Below are positions 44,313 through 55,194 of a DNA stretch of 64,000 nt, one piece after another (position 1 is the stretch's first letter; the number at the start of each line of letters is the position of its first letter). The DNA is from Pyropia haitanensis (lineage: Eukaryota > Rhodophyta > Bangiophyceae > Bangiales > Bangiaceae): the NCBI GenBank assembly GCA_008729055.1, contig SDUX01000007.1:5997009-6061008 (forward strand), read 5' to 3'. Below the pieces are notes generated by a model. It worked only from the letters and a program-made list of their open reading frames with translations, did no database searches and was not told where the DNA came from. The position numbers were made by a program, and so were the translations under genes.

Positions 44313-44722
44313 CGTGGGGGGGGTCTAGGAGGTGTTGTTTGTTCTGGGTGGTAGCGCGTCTTCGTCGGGCGCGTCGAGTGCAAATCTTGTTTGTACCGAA
44401 GTCACCTGGTGCTGCGGTGCAGGCGCAGTGCCGTACGCCACGACGCCCGTCGTGTGCAGCAGTCGCGCCCGCCGCACACCCACGCCAGCACAGGGGAAAA
44501 TGGGAAAGGACAAGGGGAAACCTGCCAGTACAGTACCATCCACGGGTACATACACCAACAGCGAGTCAGCAGTCAACAGCCCGCATCCCCGCCGCCGTAG
44601 GGGCACCCCAGTGGGCGTCATGCCTGCCAGCGGCGTCCACCAGCACACCGTCACCATCACCGCGCATGCCCCACGGCGCAGCGGGCGGCCGGGCATGGGA
44701 ATCCCACGAGAGGTCGGCCCGC
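44313..44722. other. convergent intergenic region
   Basis: About 410 bp between the stops of the EVE-domain gene (+) and the lipid phosphatase gene (-), presumably both 3' UTRs. Nothing else recognised. Confidence 0.5.
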
Positions 44723-45643
44723 TCACACGCGCGACTCGGCAATAGACGAGTACTCGACGTCGCCAATCGGCCCATCGGCCCCATTGGCCGCCCCGCCGGC
44801 ACCAGCGTCGAAGCCCCCCCCGCGGGAGGGCAGCGCGCCGTCCCCCTCCCGGCCGGCTGTGCGGTCGGCAAAGCGCGCCGCCCACAACGCCATGGCCAGG
44901 CCCCCGCCGAGGGTGGCGCCCGCCACAACATCACTCCAGTGGTGGTGATAGTCTATAGTCCGAGACACCGCCACCCCCGCGGCCATCAGCAGTGGGGCGC
45001 TCACGACCAGGCCCATCCACACACGCCACCGACCACCACCACCAACGCCACTGGCGCCACCGGCGCCACCGCTGCCGCGGCGGAGCACCGCCGCCAGGTA
45101 GCACGCGGTAAACACCGCAGCGCTCATGCTCAAGCTGCTGTGGCCCGACGGGAAGGACCGCCGCGCCTCGTCCACCGCCAGCGCCACGCCCGTGCACGTA
45201 AACGGCGCGGCGGGCGGGGACGCGAGGTACGCGCCGCAGACGGCGGCAAAGTGCGGCCGCGGCCGCCCCGCCGCGGACTTGAGGATGTCCGTGACGAGGA
45301 CGGTCAGGCCGTTGGCCTCAAAAAGCGCGAGTGCGAGCTCCGCCAGCGGCAGCACCGGCTTGTGCTGCCCCCGCGGGCGGCGAAAGACGTGGAACAGCTC
45401 CACCCCGAGCACTGTCGTCAGGGGGATCGCGTACGCCGCGATGAGGAGGGGGAAAGACGGCACCAAGTCCGCCACGAGCGGCTTGGTGTACGCCGGGTCC
45501 TTAAGGTCAATGGGCCGCGCGTACGGCCGGATAAACACGTGGATGGCGGCGGGGACGACCCAGCCAATGAGGAGCACCGACACCCACTCGGAGACGGGCA
45601 CGCCCCGGGGGGACAGGTCCATCTCGGCCGCGACTGACGTCAT
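44723..45643 (-). CDS. PAP2-type lipid phosphate phosphatase
   Basis: Intronless frame of 306 residues starting with an ATG at 45643. The three phosphatase motifs are all present: K-x4-RP in KSAAGRPRP (K122, R127), PSGH at 165-168, and SR-x4-HHH-x2-D at 227-238 (SRTIDYHHHWSD). Hydrophobic segments precede and separate them (about 18-38, 62-82, 100-120, 170-187, 208-226, 240-256), as in the six-helix LPP family. These are integral membrane enzymes that dephosphorylate phosphatidic acid, lysophosphatidic acid or sphingoid-base phosphates on the extracytosolic/luminal side. The loop between PSGH and the last motif carries a Gly/Ser insert typical of this genome. No frame break is needed here, a useful contrast to the homopolymer-rich genes. 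Confidence 0.93.
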   Translation of the reverse strand: MTSVAAEMDLSPRGVPVSEWVSVLLIGWVVPAAIHVFIRPYARPIDLKDPAYTKPLVADLVPSFPLLIAAYAIPLTTVLGVELFHVFRRPRGQHKPVLPLAELALALFEANGLTVLVTDILKSAAGRPRPHFAAVCGAYLASPPAAPFTCTGVALAVDEARRSFPSGHSSLSMSAAVFTACYLAAVLRRGSGGAGGASGVGGGGRWRVWMGLVVSAPLLMAAGVAVSRTIDYHHHWSDVVAGATLGGGLAMALWAARFADRTAGREGDGALPSRGGGFDAGAGGAANGADGPIGDVEYSSIAESRV

Positions 45644-46791
45644 GGTTCTGCACTAGACAGGTGGGGGGAGAGAGGGGGGTGAAGGGGAGGGGTAAGCAGG
45701 CGCGGGTACGGCCACACGGCATGAGGAACATCAGTCGGGTGTCACCCCAGGCGCCAACAGGGAGCCGCGGCGCGTCGAGCAGTGGGGGAGGAACGCAACG
45801 GGCGATGGAGGTAACGCCCTGGACGACACTACCAAAGAGGTCCACTGACAACGCCAACGTACCGAAAGGCGAGGTGCAGCCGCCGAGACTGCATGGACGA
45901 CTCGCCCGACGGACTGCCGCGCCCCTCGTCCACGCCTCGACCGCCGGCGCGGATGGCGGCGGCGACGGCGATGCCGTCCAGAGCCCCGGCACACGCACAG
46001 CACAAATCCCCGGGACGCCACAAACCCCAGCCGCCGTGCCGTGGCTGGGCGCAGCGGGCTGGCCACCCGCCGTGTCCGGTGACGCCACCCACCGTGCGGC
46101 GACGACAAGGAGGCGCACCGTGCTGAAGCGCACGCGGCGGTGATTGCAAGGATTGGCGTGATTCTAATTCCTCTCGAGACTTGTTCGAGTCGCCCGTGCT
46201 CCCGACCCACCCCGACGGAGCGGAAGCCTCGCTCGGCTGCAGGACGGCGAGACAGACAAAAGGTGTCCGGGGCGCGATCATCGCAGCTCTGACTCGATGA
46301 CCGCCACTCCGGTGGCAAGGCCGCTCCCACTGCTGCCGCTACTGCCGCCTCTCGCCGCGGCAGCTCAGCCGGAGAGTCGACCAGAGACAGGAGTGGGCAC
46401 GTGCCCAGCACGTGGAGTGCACATCACACGAGTGCGGAGGCGGGCAGCGCTTGTCATGATCCGTGGCGGCGTTGGTCACCGACAAAAGAATGTTGCGGCC
46501 GTGATGAGCGGCGCTTTTGTCACGGCAACCTGACTGGAATGCGCTACTTGGATACGGACCGTCTGGGTGCGCGCCTGGGTCAACCATCTCTACACCACAG
46601 CCGTTGGTTTGACCGTCATGCATGTCACTGCCACTGCAACGAACAAGCTGATCCACACCAACACCTGCCCAGAAGAGACCATGCGGTCGCCGACCCCAAT
46701 ACAACAACACCATCTCTTCGGCCTCACTCGTCTTGACCTGCTGAATTATAATCAAACATAGTCTCCATAATTTTCCGACCGACAAGAGTAC
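45644..46791. other. intergenic region, no gene recognised
   Basis: About 1.15 kb between the lipid phosphatase start (-) and the tRNA gene (+). The first part should be the phosphatase promoter. GC falls to ordinary values near the tRNA. No supportable gene. Confidence 0.45.
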
Positions 46792-46890
46792 CTCTCGATA
46801 GCTCAGTTGGCTCAGAAACGCAACCGAGAGCGTCTGACTGTAGTTGTGCACGAAATCAGAATGTCGCTGGTTCGATTCCGGCTCGAGAGA
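46792..46890 (+). tRNA. tRNA-Tyr (anticodon GTA) with an anticodon-loop intron and D-loop insertion
   Basis: Acceptor stem CTCTCGA (46792-46798) pairs with TCGAGAG (46883-46889), with discriminator A at 46890. The D-stem GCTC/GAGC (46801-46804, 46828-46831) encloses a 23-nt loop, about 12-14 nt longer than normal. It begins with the usual AGTTGG. The anticodon stem TCTGA/TCAGA (46833-46837, 46856-46860) encloses CTGTA and about 11 extra bases before the last A, which fits a canonical intron after position 37. The T-arm is GCTGG-TTCGATT-CCGGC. A-box and B-box promoter elements are intact. A GTA anticodon with an obligatory intron is usual for eukaryotic tRNA-Tyr. The D-loop insertion is not usual; it may be a second intron or a small duplication, since GCTCAG occurs at 46801 and again at 46810. 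Confidence 0.88.
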
Positions 46891-46898
46891 GCATCTAC

Positions 46899-46902
46899 TT
46901 TT
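46899..46902 (+). terminator. RNA polymerase III terminator (T4)
   Basis: TTTT begins nine bases after the mature 3' end of the tRNA-Tyr gene, the expected place for a pol III stop. Confidence 0.65.
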
Positions 46903-48713
46903 GCGCATGCGAGCACAATCGAAACGGATGTGACACAACTTAAACGAATGATTCCGAACAGAAAGACAGCAGCAATACTTTTGAACAGGATCAGCAGAGA
47001 GCGACCATGCCGCAGCGCACTGCAGCACTTCTACGCCGCTCAACACACTAACGGGTACTTCAACCGCAATGTATGTTGAAATATTATAATGTGCAGACCA
47101 CGCTCAACGCGTGAGATGAATGTGTGCGAGTAGTAGTGTCTATTCTACCGGAAATGAGGATCGAATGATCCTCACCTGACGATCATCTGATCCGCGCCTG
47201 ACCTGACCAGAAATCGTCGATTCCCTGCATCTGAGAGGGTTTTTTGTTGTCCACCAGGCTACAGAGAGCTACAGACGCAGCCTGAGGGGCGCCCGCGGCG
47301 ACCGGCGGCCGCGGCGACGTTCGCAGCGCCGGCGAAGACCACCACGAAGGCGACGAAGAGGGCGCCACGAGAGGGGCGGCAGGCCGAGGCCCCGCCACGG
47401 CGGCCAGCGCGCCCGGCGCAGCGAGCGTAGGTGCGCCCGGACCGAGCGCCCCCAAACGACGGCTATGCCACGGCCGGCACCACAGCACCCCGCCCGGTGC
47501 CGGGAGGGCGCCGAACACGGGAGCCCGCGGCGCCCCCGCCGGCAGAGGCGTCGGAGTTGCGCCCCCCCCCCGCCGCGGCGGCGTCGTCGCCGGCACAGCC
47601 GCCGTCGCCTGTGCCGTCTCCGACCCCGACGCCGGCGTGGACGGCAACGGCTGCGCGTTGGAACTGGAGGCGGCGGCGCCTCCACAGGCGGCGAGACCCC
47701 CACCCCGTCCCCCTTCGCCGTCGCCGGCGGCGGCAGGGGTGACGAAAAGGGCGAGAAGGCCGCCGGCGGGAAGGGCGACGGCCCTCCCCGCCTTCCGGCC
47801 GCCGGTGGGGCCAACACCAGGCAGCTGCTGTCGCGGCCGCTGCCGGCGGTGGCCGGCGACGCTGCCGCGCTCGACGGCGCCCCGCCGTTGCCGCTGCCGC
47901 TGCCGCAGCCGCTGCCGCAGCCGCTGCCGCCGGCGGCGGCGCCGCTGCCCGCGGACGCCGCCGCGGGGGGCGCGCCGCCGAAGCGGAAGCCCCCCAGCGC
48001 GGCCCCCCCAGAGTGCCCCCCCCGAGGGTGGCCGCATCGCCGCGCTTGCGCACCCGAAAGGGGGTCTCATACGTCGGCCCCAAGAGCACAGAATCACGAT
48101 AAATTCACGATCCTTGATCGCCTACACAGAGACAGCCGGTCAGAGCCAAAACCACTAAGAAATCACGATCGGTGGCAGTTTGATTGGTTCACCATGGCCC
48201 TCAGAAATGAGCTGCGCGACTCAGCACACAGCTGACACCACCCGTGGAGGGCTGCGCTGTTTGCAATCGCAGTACAGTGTGTACGCGGTAAAATGACAGG
48301 TCCATGTGTACAAGTAGCCCACTGACGTTCATCACTGTACGCCGCGTGTACACAACTGTTCGGGTCACCTGTACAAGAAAATACAATACTTACTTTTTCA
48401 AGCCAAGAACTGCCTTTCACTGCGGGGCTGCTGGAAAGCGAGCTACCTTGCGTTCCGACCAAGTGCCTGATGGCGGAGGGGGAGGCGGCGACAGGGAATG
48501 AAAAGAGAGGTTGCTGCACCCCAGCAAAGAACCGTTCCAGAGAAAAAAAAATGTAGACTTTTTATTCCCCGTCATCTTCCCCACCCAGTACCATATCCAC
48601 CGTTTCGTCTATGGCCTCCACATCGTCCTCAGCAGCCAGCCACCGACGAACAGCCCGTGCGCGGTCAGAGGCCTCAATGCCCTGGAACTCCTCCGAGAGC
48701 GAGACGTTCGCCA
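46903..48713. other. intergenic region with a GC-rich island
   Basis: The flanks (46,903-47,250 and 48,080-48,560) are AT-richer, while 47,260-48,070 is an Ala/Arg/Pro-coding-like GC island open in several frames on both strands. I cannot choose a frame or a motif there. It may be a short host gene or a relic. At 48,265-48,400 several short strings around TGTACRC recur, which might be one end of the transposon that follows. Confidence 0.35.
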
Positions 48714-49970
48714 TCATAGCGACAATGTCCGACACGGCCATGTGCGCATTGTCAAAAGGGTCTCAATGCGGTGCACGCGCCGCCTCACCTCTGCGACCGC
48801 CTCCGCTGGCAGCACGTCGGCCTTGAGCCAGCAGTTCACCAGGTGCTCCGGCGGCATCAACCGCCACTCCTCCTCAATAATTCGCGCGGCGTCCAACGAA
48901 TGGGCTTGGCCACCGAGGTCAAAGCCTCCAGCACGTGGCACCCGGGGGGGCGCAGCACGCAAGACGACCAGACCGTCCAAGTTCGTGACGACCCGCTGCA
49001 ACAGGCGGAACTTGTACCGGCGCTTCAGGCCGGCAATCACGCCCGCATCTGACGGCTGGAACACCGCCGTAGTGTTTGGAGGTAGTTCGATGATGGTTAC
49101 TTGCGGGTCACTGATGACACTGTGACACCCCAAGTTGTCCATAATGAGGATGACGTGGCTCCGCGTGCGCGCTCGTACCGCCTGCAAAAAGACCTCAAAG
49201 AACCAGCGCTTGAAAACGGTTTTGTCCGTCCATGCCGACTTCTGGGAAAAGTACGGCAGCGGGCACTGGTTGCCTAGCCCGATGAAGCACATCGGCTGGG
49301 CCGCCTTGCCGATCATAGCAACGGGGACCTTGTGGGACCCAGTGGCGTTACAACACATCGTCAGTGTAACGCGGTTCTTACTGTTCATCGCTTTGGATCC
49401 CCGCTCCCGTCGGCGGTCCTCAGCGGGCACGTACGAGCGTGATGGCAGGCTGCGGTACAGCAGCCCAGTTTCATCGACGTTGTACACCAAATAAGGGTCA
49501 ACTCCGTGGAGCTGCCGCCGGATCCCTGCCATTCTGGCCTCGGCCTCCGCCACGTTGGCAGACGCCCCGCACCCGTGCAATGCGACGTTCACCCACCCGT
49601 GTCGACGTGCCCAGTTTTGCAGGTAGCCATTTGACGCGGAGAAGTTCGATATCCCCGGGGAAGCGGCAATCTGCATCGCCTTGCAGCGCAGGATGGCCAA
49701 AGACAGGGGCACTCGTTTGCGGCCACGCGCGCGCACAGCGATGCACCACTCTGCTAGGCGCGCGTCAATGTCGGGGAAAGGTGTCGTTTTAGATGTCAAT
49801 GCCGCTTCCGACACACCACCCGCCGCTCTCGCGAGGTAGATCGCCCGATGTCTGTAGGCTTCACGGAGCGCCGTGTCCGAGTACGCGCCGCCCAGTTGGC
49901 TCGAGATGTAGGCCCACGACTTGGCGCCGGCCTTCCAATGGATGATCCGCAGCCTGGTCGCGAGACTCAT
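48714..49970 (-). CDS. pogo/Tigger-type (Tc1-mariner superfamily) transposase
   Basis: I start the frame at the ATG at 49970 (418 residues); an in-frame GTG lies ten codons upstream. The N-terminal half carries helix-turn-helix patterns of CENP-B type (SLATRLRIIHWKAGA; FPDIDARLAEW, SLAILRCKAMQIA, FSASNGYLQNWARRHG). The catalytic domain follows with YNVDETGLLY (D166), IMDNLGCH (D278) and QPSDAGVIAGLK (D308), a DDD triad as in pogo/Tigger elements. The signature LPPNTTAVFQPSDAG is typical. No internal stop is present, so the element was active recently or has been kept as a gene. GC content is lower than in host genes. I could not define terminal inverted repeats or a TA target duplication by eye, so the element's ends are open. 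Confidence 0.88.
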   Translation of the reverse strand: MSLATRLRIIHWKAGAKSWAYISSQLGGAYSDTALREAYRHRAIYLARAAGGVSEAALTSKTTPFPDIDARLAEWCIAVRARGRKRVPLSLAILRCKAMQIAASPGISNFSASNGYLQNWARRHGWVNVALHGCGASANVAEAEARMAGIRRQLHGVDPYLVYNVDETGLLYRSLPSRSYVPAEDRRRERGSKAMNSKNRVTLTMCCNATGSHKVPVAMIGKAAQPMCFIGLGNQCPLPYFSQKSAWTDKTVFKRWFFEVFLQAVRARTRSHVILIMDNLGCHSVISDPQVTIIELPPNTTAVFQPSDAGVIAGLKRRYKFRLLQRVVTNLDGLVVLRAAPPRVPRAGGFDLGGQAHSLDAARIIEEEWRLMPPEHLVNCWLKADVLPAEAVAEVRRRVHRIETLLTMRTWPCRTLSL

Positions 49971-51070
49971 CGGCGTTTTCGTCCGCCAGCTACCTCCCAC
50001 AGTGCGAGCCTGGGGCCTACCAGCCGGCGGGGTTGTTAAAACTGCATGCGCAGTGACTGCTGCGACACGGGCCGCCGCCCAAATGCCGGTCGCCCACTAC
50101 GGGGGCCCACCGGAACAGCTAAGCGAGATCGAGGCCTCCGCTGCTCCTGTGGCGGCATCGACCGCGCAAGCAATCTCCGAGGGCCGACGGGGGCAGAGGA
50201 TGGTGTCGGCGACCCCGGGCCTAACGCTAGGGCCGCCTGGCTGCGACAATCGTGCCGCGGCGGTTATCGGAGCCACTACATCAACAGGTTGCGGCGGCGA
50301 TGTCATATCAGCTTCGGAGGCGCCTCCGGCCGATGACAATGCCGATTCCGTCGCGATGGGTACGGTTGAAGCGCAGGCGGGAAGATGTGCCATTCTCGAT
50401 CGGCAGCGGAGAAGATCTTGCGCGCGCTCCTCTCGCGACCGCTCAGGGACCGCGACGGAGTTGCCACACATACGGGCCGGGCAGAGATCGGCAGCGCAGC
50501 CAATTGGCAAGGCAGAACATGGGGACAACTGGTGATATCTGTCACAGTATCGTGGGGGCGGTGGGATGATGAAGCGTCAGGGAAGCACCCGGAAATAGAT
50601 TGCGGCGAACGCCGGCGGGCACATGTATGTACAGTAGCAGGTGATGTTGCGGGTGGCGGCGCAGCGGACGACGCGGCCGCACCCTGTTTGTCGCTGCCGT
50701 ATTGCTCGGATGGACTTCGTAACAGCGCGCGCATTTGTCGACTCAAATATGTGTTGGGTTTTGTCGCGGAACATATCTGTCAACCTGTGGACGGATCTCG
50801 TGCAATGTGCGGCTCGGTTATGTGAGGGGGGTCAAATGATCAAGCCGCACATAGTCGAATACGGACTGTAATGTTTTGGTGCTGTGCCTCTTTGTTCTCT
50901 TGCACCGTGGCTCTTTATTTTCTACTTATCCAGCTGGCTAAAAAAGGCCAGCTGCTGCCCTCGCGCACTTATAGCATCGTTGCCGTCACCACCCCCCGTC
51001 GTCTCAGCTGCAAAACCACCCGTCCCGGCCGCAGCGGCGGCTGCTCTGGGGGCAGCGGCGGTGGCGGCGG
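49971..51070. other. sequence beside the transposase, no gene recognised
   Basis: It is likely to contain the 5' part and right end of the pogo-type element. Open frames on both strands at 50,046-50,830 have no recognisable domains. Confidence 0.4.
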
Positions 51071-51699
51071 CTACCACCGCTCCACTGCCCGCCGTCTTGC
51101 GCCGTGTTTGTATCCGCCTGTGACGCAGGCCGCGAGACAAAACCGCACATGCCCCCCATGCCGAGTCACACAGAGCAAACGGGGTACGCGGTCCTCCAGG
51201 TAGAGCACCGCCGCGCGTTGTCGGTCCTCCGGGTGGGTACAGAAAGACGCCGTGGACCGCAAAATCTGGTTGATAGCAAACGCCACCCCCGTATGCAGGC
51301 GCCGACGGTCGCTGACGGTCAGCTTCAGATCCTTGTCCTTGGAGACGTTGACCTTCTGGATCGGAACCGCACGGGGGGGGAGCCGGCGGACGCCGGAGAA
51401 AAACAGCCCTCCCCGGCCGCTGGTGAGGCGGAAAGCGCTCGGCCCAGGCCCCCCTCCACTGGCGAGCGGTTCGCCACTGGCGGCGGCAGGAGCTGAGAAT
51501 CTGCCGCGGGGTTGAGCAGGAGCGGGGGCGTGAGTCACGGGTGGGAGGGGGGCGGGGGCGGGGGGGGGGGGGGGGGGGGGGGCAGGTGCAAGCCGGGCTG
51601 GCGGGGACGGGGAAGACCCGGAGGGCGGGTGCTGACTGCCCCCGCCCTGTACGGAGAGCGCTGCCGCGACCTGCGAGGCTGCCGACAAGCCGTCCACAT
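51071..51699 (-). CDS. hypothetical protein, probable last exon
   Basis: The frame opens right after a good acceptor (CGCTTCTCAG at about 51,700) rather than at an ATG, so I read it as an internal or last exon. After a Pro-rich stretch it encodes a more protein-like block: RAVPIQKVNVSKDKDLKLTV, SDRRRLHTGVAFAINQILRS and RQRAAVLYLEDRVPRLLCV, ending at 51071. A possible upstream exon ends near 51,855 at a GTAAGT donor, but I could not fix the joining phase. I do not recognise the family. It sits between two transposons and might itself belong to one. Confidence 0.35.
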
Positions 51700-52401
51700 C
51701 TGAGAAGCGAAAACAAACGCGAAAACAAGCACAACTGGGCAGTCACGATGAAGCGTGAGACACAAACTCAGAAGCGATTGATAGCCCCAGCGAGAAAACA
51801 GAAATGAACAGATGTCCCACCTCGCTCCCGGCAAGAATGGGCGTGGTACTTACTCGTACGAGCCCGGGGAGATCGGACAGAGCCCGACCACGTGCGTCGA
51901 CGGGGCGGCATGGATGAAAGCAGCAAGGGAAAAAGGAGAGCAGGTTGCAGATCGAGTACCACCAACGTGCACGAAAGGGAGCGGGGATCGGCTGCGTGCA
52001 GCAGACGTGTACCAAGGGGAGGACGGATCACAGGCGCACAGGAGGAGAAGAGGGGCGCCCGCACGAGCAGCGGGGAGTGACTCGACGGGGACGAAGCTGT
52101 TTGCGGGGGAAGGCACACCGACAGCGCCGTGTGCGACACGCGCCGAGTGGTGCACCCTGGCACGTGGTAAGAGGGTGGAAGACAGAATCAATTTATCGAG
52201 CAAATAACTTGCAGTAAAGTCCAATCCAATGACAGAGCCTTTCATTGGCAATCAAATACTGAGTAGCTGCACGTCCCCCGCGTCCACAACCACATCTGGA
52301 CCTACTGCGCCCGCCTCGTCGGCCGCGTGATGCGTTCCTCTGCCTCAAAACGAGGCGGCCCAGCGGAGCAGGCAGCTGGCTTGCAGGCAGAAAGGATCCG
52401 T
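51700..52401. other. region between hypothetical exon and CACTA relic
   Basis: About 700 bp. It may hold upstream exons of the hypothetical - strand gene and the end of the CACTA element. No motif is certain. Confidence 0.35.
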
Positions 52402-54365
52402 TTATTTCGTGCTAAACACCTCCCGTGTATACAAAACAACGTGCCTCCCCCGCACGAAAAGCGTCCCCACAACGGTGTCAATAGACATAACGTCGACGTA
52501 CCGGAAGGCCCCTCCCAGGCTTGAAAAGCACTCCGTCTCTCGCCGCTTCTCAGGCAAGCCAAACGTGCCGCTTCGGTCCACCGCTGACTTTACACACTGC
52601 ACAAACGCATACGCCTGGGGCTTACCATCGATGAGGACGGCAGCGTAGTGGTGCACGGCTCCATAAACGTTGACGGGAACACGGACTGCACCTCGCCCCC
52701 GCCCTGCAGCGCGCCCGACGTAAGAGCTTACCCGGAGAAGATAGTCTCGCCGATTGTCGCCACCTCCAACAGCGGCCGGCACAGTGCCAGCAATTTGACC
52801 ATTTTCCAATCGCAGGCGAAAGTACTTCTTGGCAACTATTTCGTCGAGAATTGATGCCGCCTCTTCCATCGCGAAAACCGCCTTCATCCTCGACAGCTCT
52901 GCGCCAACCAAATCAGCTGACTTGCGCTGGGGCGGGAGAAGATCCACTCTCGGAATATTCGGAAGTGAGAACGTGCCGACCGGGTCCCTGTCTTCTGGTG
53001 AACAGGTTTTCCAGTCGCCTCGACCCACTTGTCCGTCGCGTGGGTTTCCCCAAAATTCTTCACCAGCTCAGCATAGTAATTGGCCAATACCGCATTGGTA
53101 AGAGCTGCGTACGGGAATCGGCGAGAGCGGATGAGCCGCGTGAGGGTGCCTATAAGACGCTCGGCCGGGAACTGCCAGTAGGACCATGCGGGGCCGCAGG
53201 AACGCAGATTGGCGGTCACGTCCAACAGGGCGACGATGGTGGGCCGACACAGCCGCAGCCGCTCCACTTTCCCAGCAAGCACATGCGTGTAATAGCCGTG
53301 GCAACACTTCTGGATGTGCTTGTCGACCTTCTTGAGCTCGTCCTTTGTCAGGGATCCCGGCTTGAACAGTAGTCGGCCGGCGTGGCAAAGATCCATAAAC
53401 AGTTTGAAAACGTTTTCAAGAAATCTGTCGGCCAAAAAAACTTCACCTGTGCAGAGCAGGAAGTACGTTCAATCGACGGCCTTGTACGATCCCGAATGCT
53501 TGTCGATATCGCGCAGGGCCCGTGCTTGACTCAGAGAAACGGTTTGTCGACACGCCCGAAGTTCTCTGCCAATGGCTTCGCAGCTGGGCTTTGGGAGGAG
53601 GCAGGGTTGGTCGTCACCCAGCTTCTTGTTCTCGTCAGAGAACAGTTCCCATAGCCGACGCACAGCGTTGCACAGAAGCACGTGCATGGGGTCGTAAGGG
53701 AGCAGATCTGGGCCAAGTTTCCACGAGTACTTAAGCCCAGGGTAGCGTGCCTGGTCTGCTGGACTCGGGGCGAAGACCAGACAGTACCCCTTGAACCCTT
53801 CTCTCTACTCTAGAGCACGTACAGCCGACTGGCTTTGTCCCGCTCGGCGGGCATTCTCCACCCTCGAAACGCTGCCAGTCATGCCAGCTGCGGTGCGCCT
53901 GGGCGTAGCGTCGCCTTGAACGTCAAGTCGGCGGCGCTTAGAAGGAGGGGGGTTGCTGGGGTCGTACAGTGGCTGGTAGGGTGGGTACCAGAAGCGGTGA
54001 TGCGCGCGGAACCCGGCAAAGTCCCTTAACTTGCCGGGACGCTCGCCATTAGTTCCGACAGCGTTGAGCAGCTTATCGCCAGCGGGCATATCCGTCGTAA
54101 ATTGGACGACGAACGCAAACATGACGTGGGGATCCGGGTAGCCGGCGACCTCGAGACCACTCACGCCTGCGGCGAGGGCGTTCAGCTCGTTGGCGATCGG
54201 ATGAAGAAATGACTCCATGTCCGCAGGTTGTGCCGGGTTGGACGTAATTCCAACGATTACTTGCGAAGCAATTCGAACTCTGGAGCTAGGATCAAGATTC
54301 AAAATCGTCACGATAATTGGCCATTCTTCAAATCCGCGCTGTTTCCACGCTTGAAAACCGTCCAT
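52402..54365 (-). pseudogene. decayed CACTA/EnSpm transposase (TPase)
   Basis: Four consecutive pieces in different frames follow the order of a CACTA transposase. Piece one (54365-53805) has MDGFQAWKQRGFEEWPIIVT then ILNLDPSSR, the Transposase_21-type signature. Piece two, about 53790-53470, has YDPMHVLLCNAVRRL. Piece three (53460-52884) has RFLENVFKLFMDL and CGPAWSYWQFPAERLIGTLT, the DUF4218-like block. Piece four (53028-52402) has VNVYGAVHHYAAVLI and a C-terminal YVDVMSIDTVVGTLFVRG. Between pieces two and three a TGA stands in SYKAVD-stop-TYFLLC, where a codon is expected in this family, and the 53805 stop lies inside otherwise continuous homology. The element is therefore inactivated. Its 5' part is missing: about 90 bp beyond the first recognised residue the sequence gives way to the tandem array. 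Terminal CACTA inverted repeats were not identified. Confidence 0.8.
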
Positions 54366-54501
54366 TGAAATGCTCAGAGCGACGGAAGTGTTGGAGGAGA
54401 AATAGCCCTATGCAGCGAGCTTTCGAAACACTGCCCCGTCAAACCAGTCACGTACATGAGGACGCAACGGAGGTCGCCCTTAGACTTTCTCTCGTCGACA
54501 T

Positions 54502-54678
54502 GGATTGCGGGTTTGGTAGTAAAGTTCCATATTTGGTCCGGTAGGAAGAGGGCGCGCGCTGTCGCGCCAGCTTAGGAGTGTTTTTTTCTAGGATGGACGC
54601 AAGCCTCTGGGGACGCCCTGTACTTTTTTTTTCCGCGCTGGCTGGATGCGAGTTTGGTAGTGAGGTTCCATTGGTCCG
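54502..54678 (+). repeat. internal direct repeat of ~35 bp inside the unit
   Basis: GGATTGCGGGTTTGGTAGTA with its continuation to TTTGGTCCG (54502-54540) recurs as GGATGCGAGTTTGGTAGTGA to TTGGTCCG (54644-54678). The same pair is found in units 2-4 at the same offset. Confidence 0.8.
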
Positions 54679-55194
54679 CTTACATTCACACCAGGCGCTG
54701 TGGGAAAAAAAAATGCACGCCGTCGTCACGGCCTTGTGTACCCTCCGTATCGTTCCGTATTGACTTCCTATACTAGTGCAACGCTGGTACCAGACCACTG
54801 CACGTGTGCGCCCTTTTGCGCTTGGAAGAGTCGGTTGGCTTCTCTGGGCAAAAAAAGGGCTCTTGTAGAAATGCCCCAACCTGTGGTACGGCACACGTCG
54901 TGAATGAGAAACGGGGGAGGGGTTTGGTTATCCGGCTGCCTGTCTCGCCTCACTGACGGTGGCATGTTGGGACGATACTGTAGCAGTACGGCTACGCCAA
55001 CCCACAACTTGTGGGGGCGAGACACGCGCGCTCGGGTCCCAACTTGGAACACCGGAAGCAACACGTCAAACACCAACACGCGACTTGCGTGTGGCGAGTG
55101 GCCGACTCGCCAAGGCACTAACAAGATGTGTCGCAGCCAGACGGTATTTACTTGGCAGCCAAGGGGGGCCGTCCCCGCCTTGCTGTCCCGCGCT

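Noticed and set aside
47183..48097. possible 304-residue - strand protein in the GC island
   Set aside because: Several frames on both strands are equally open; no motif lets me choose one.
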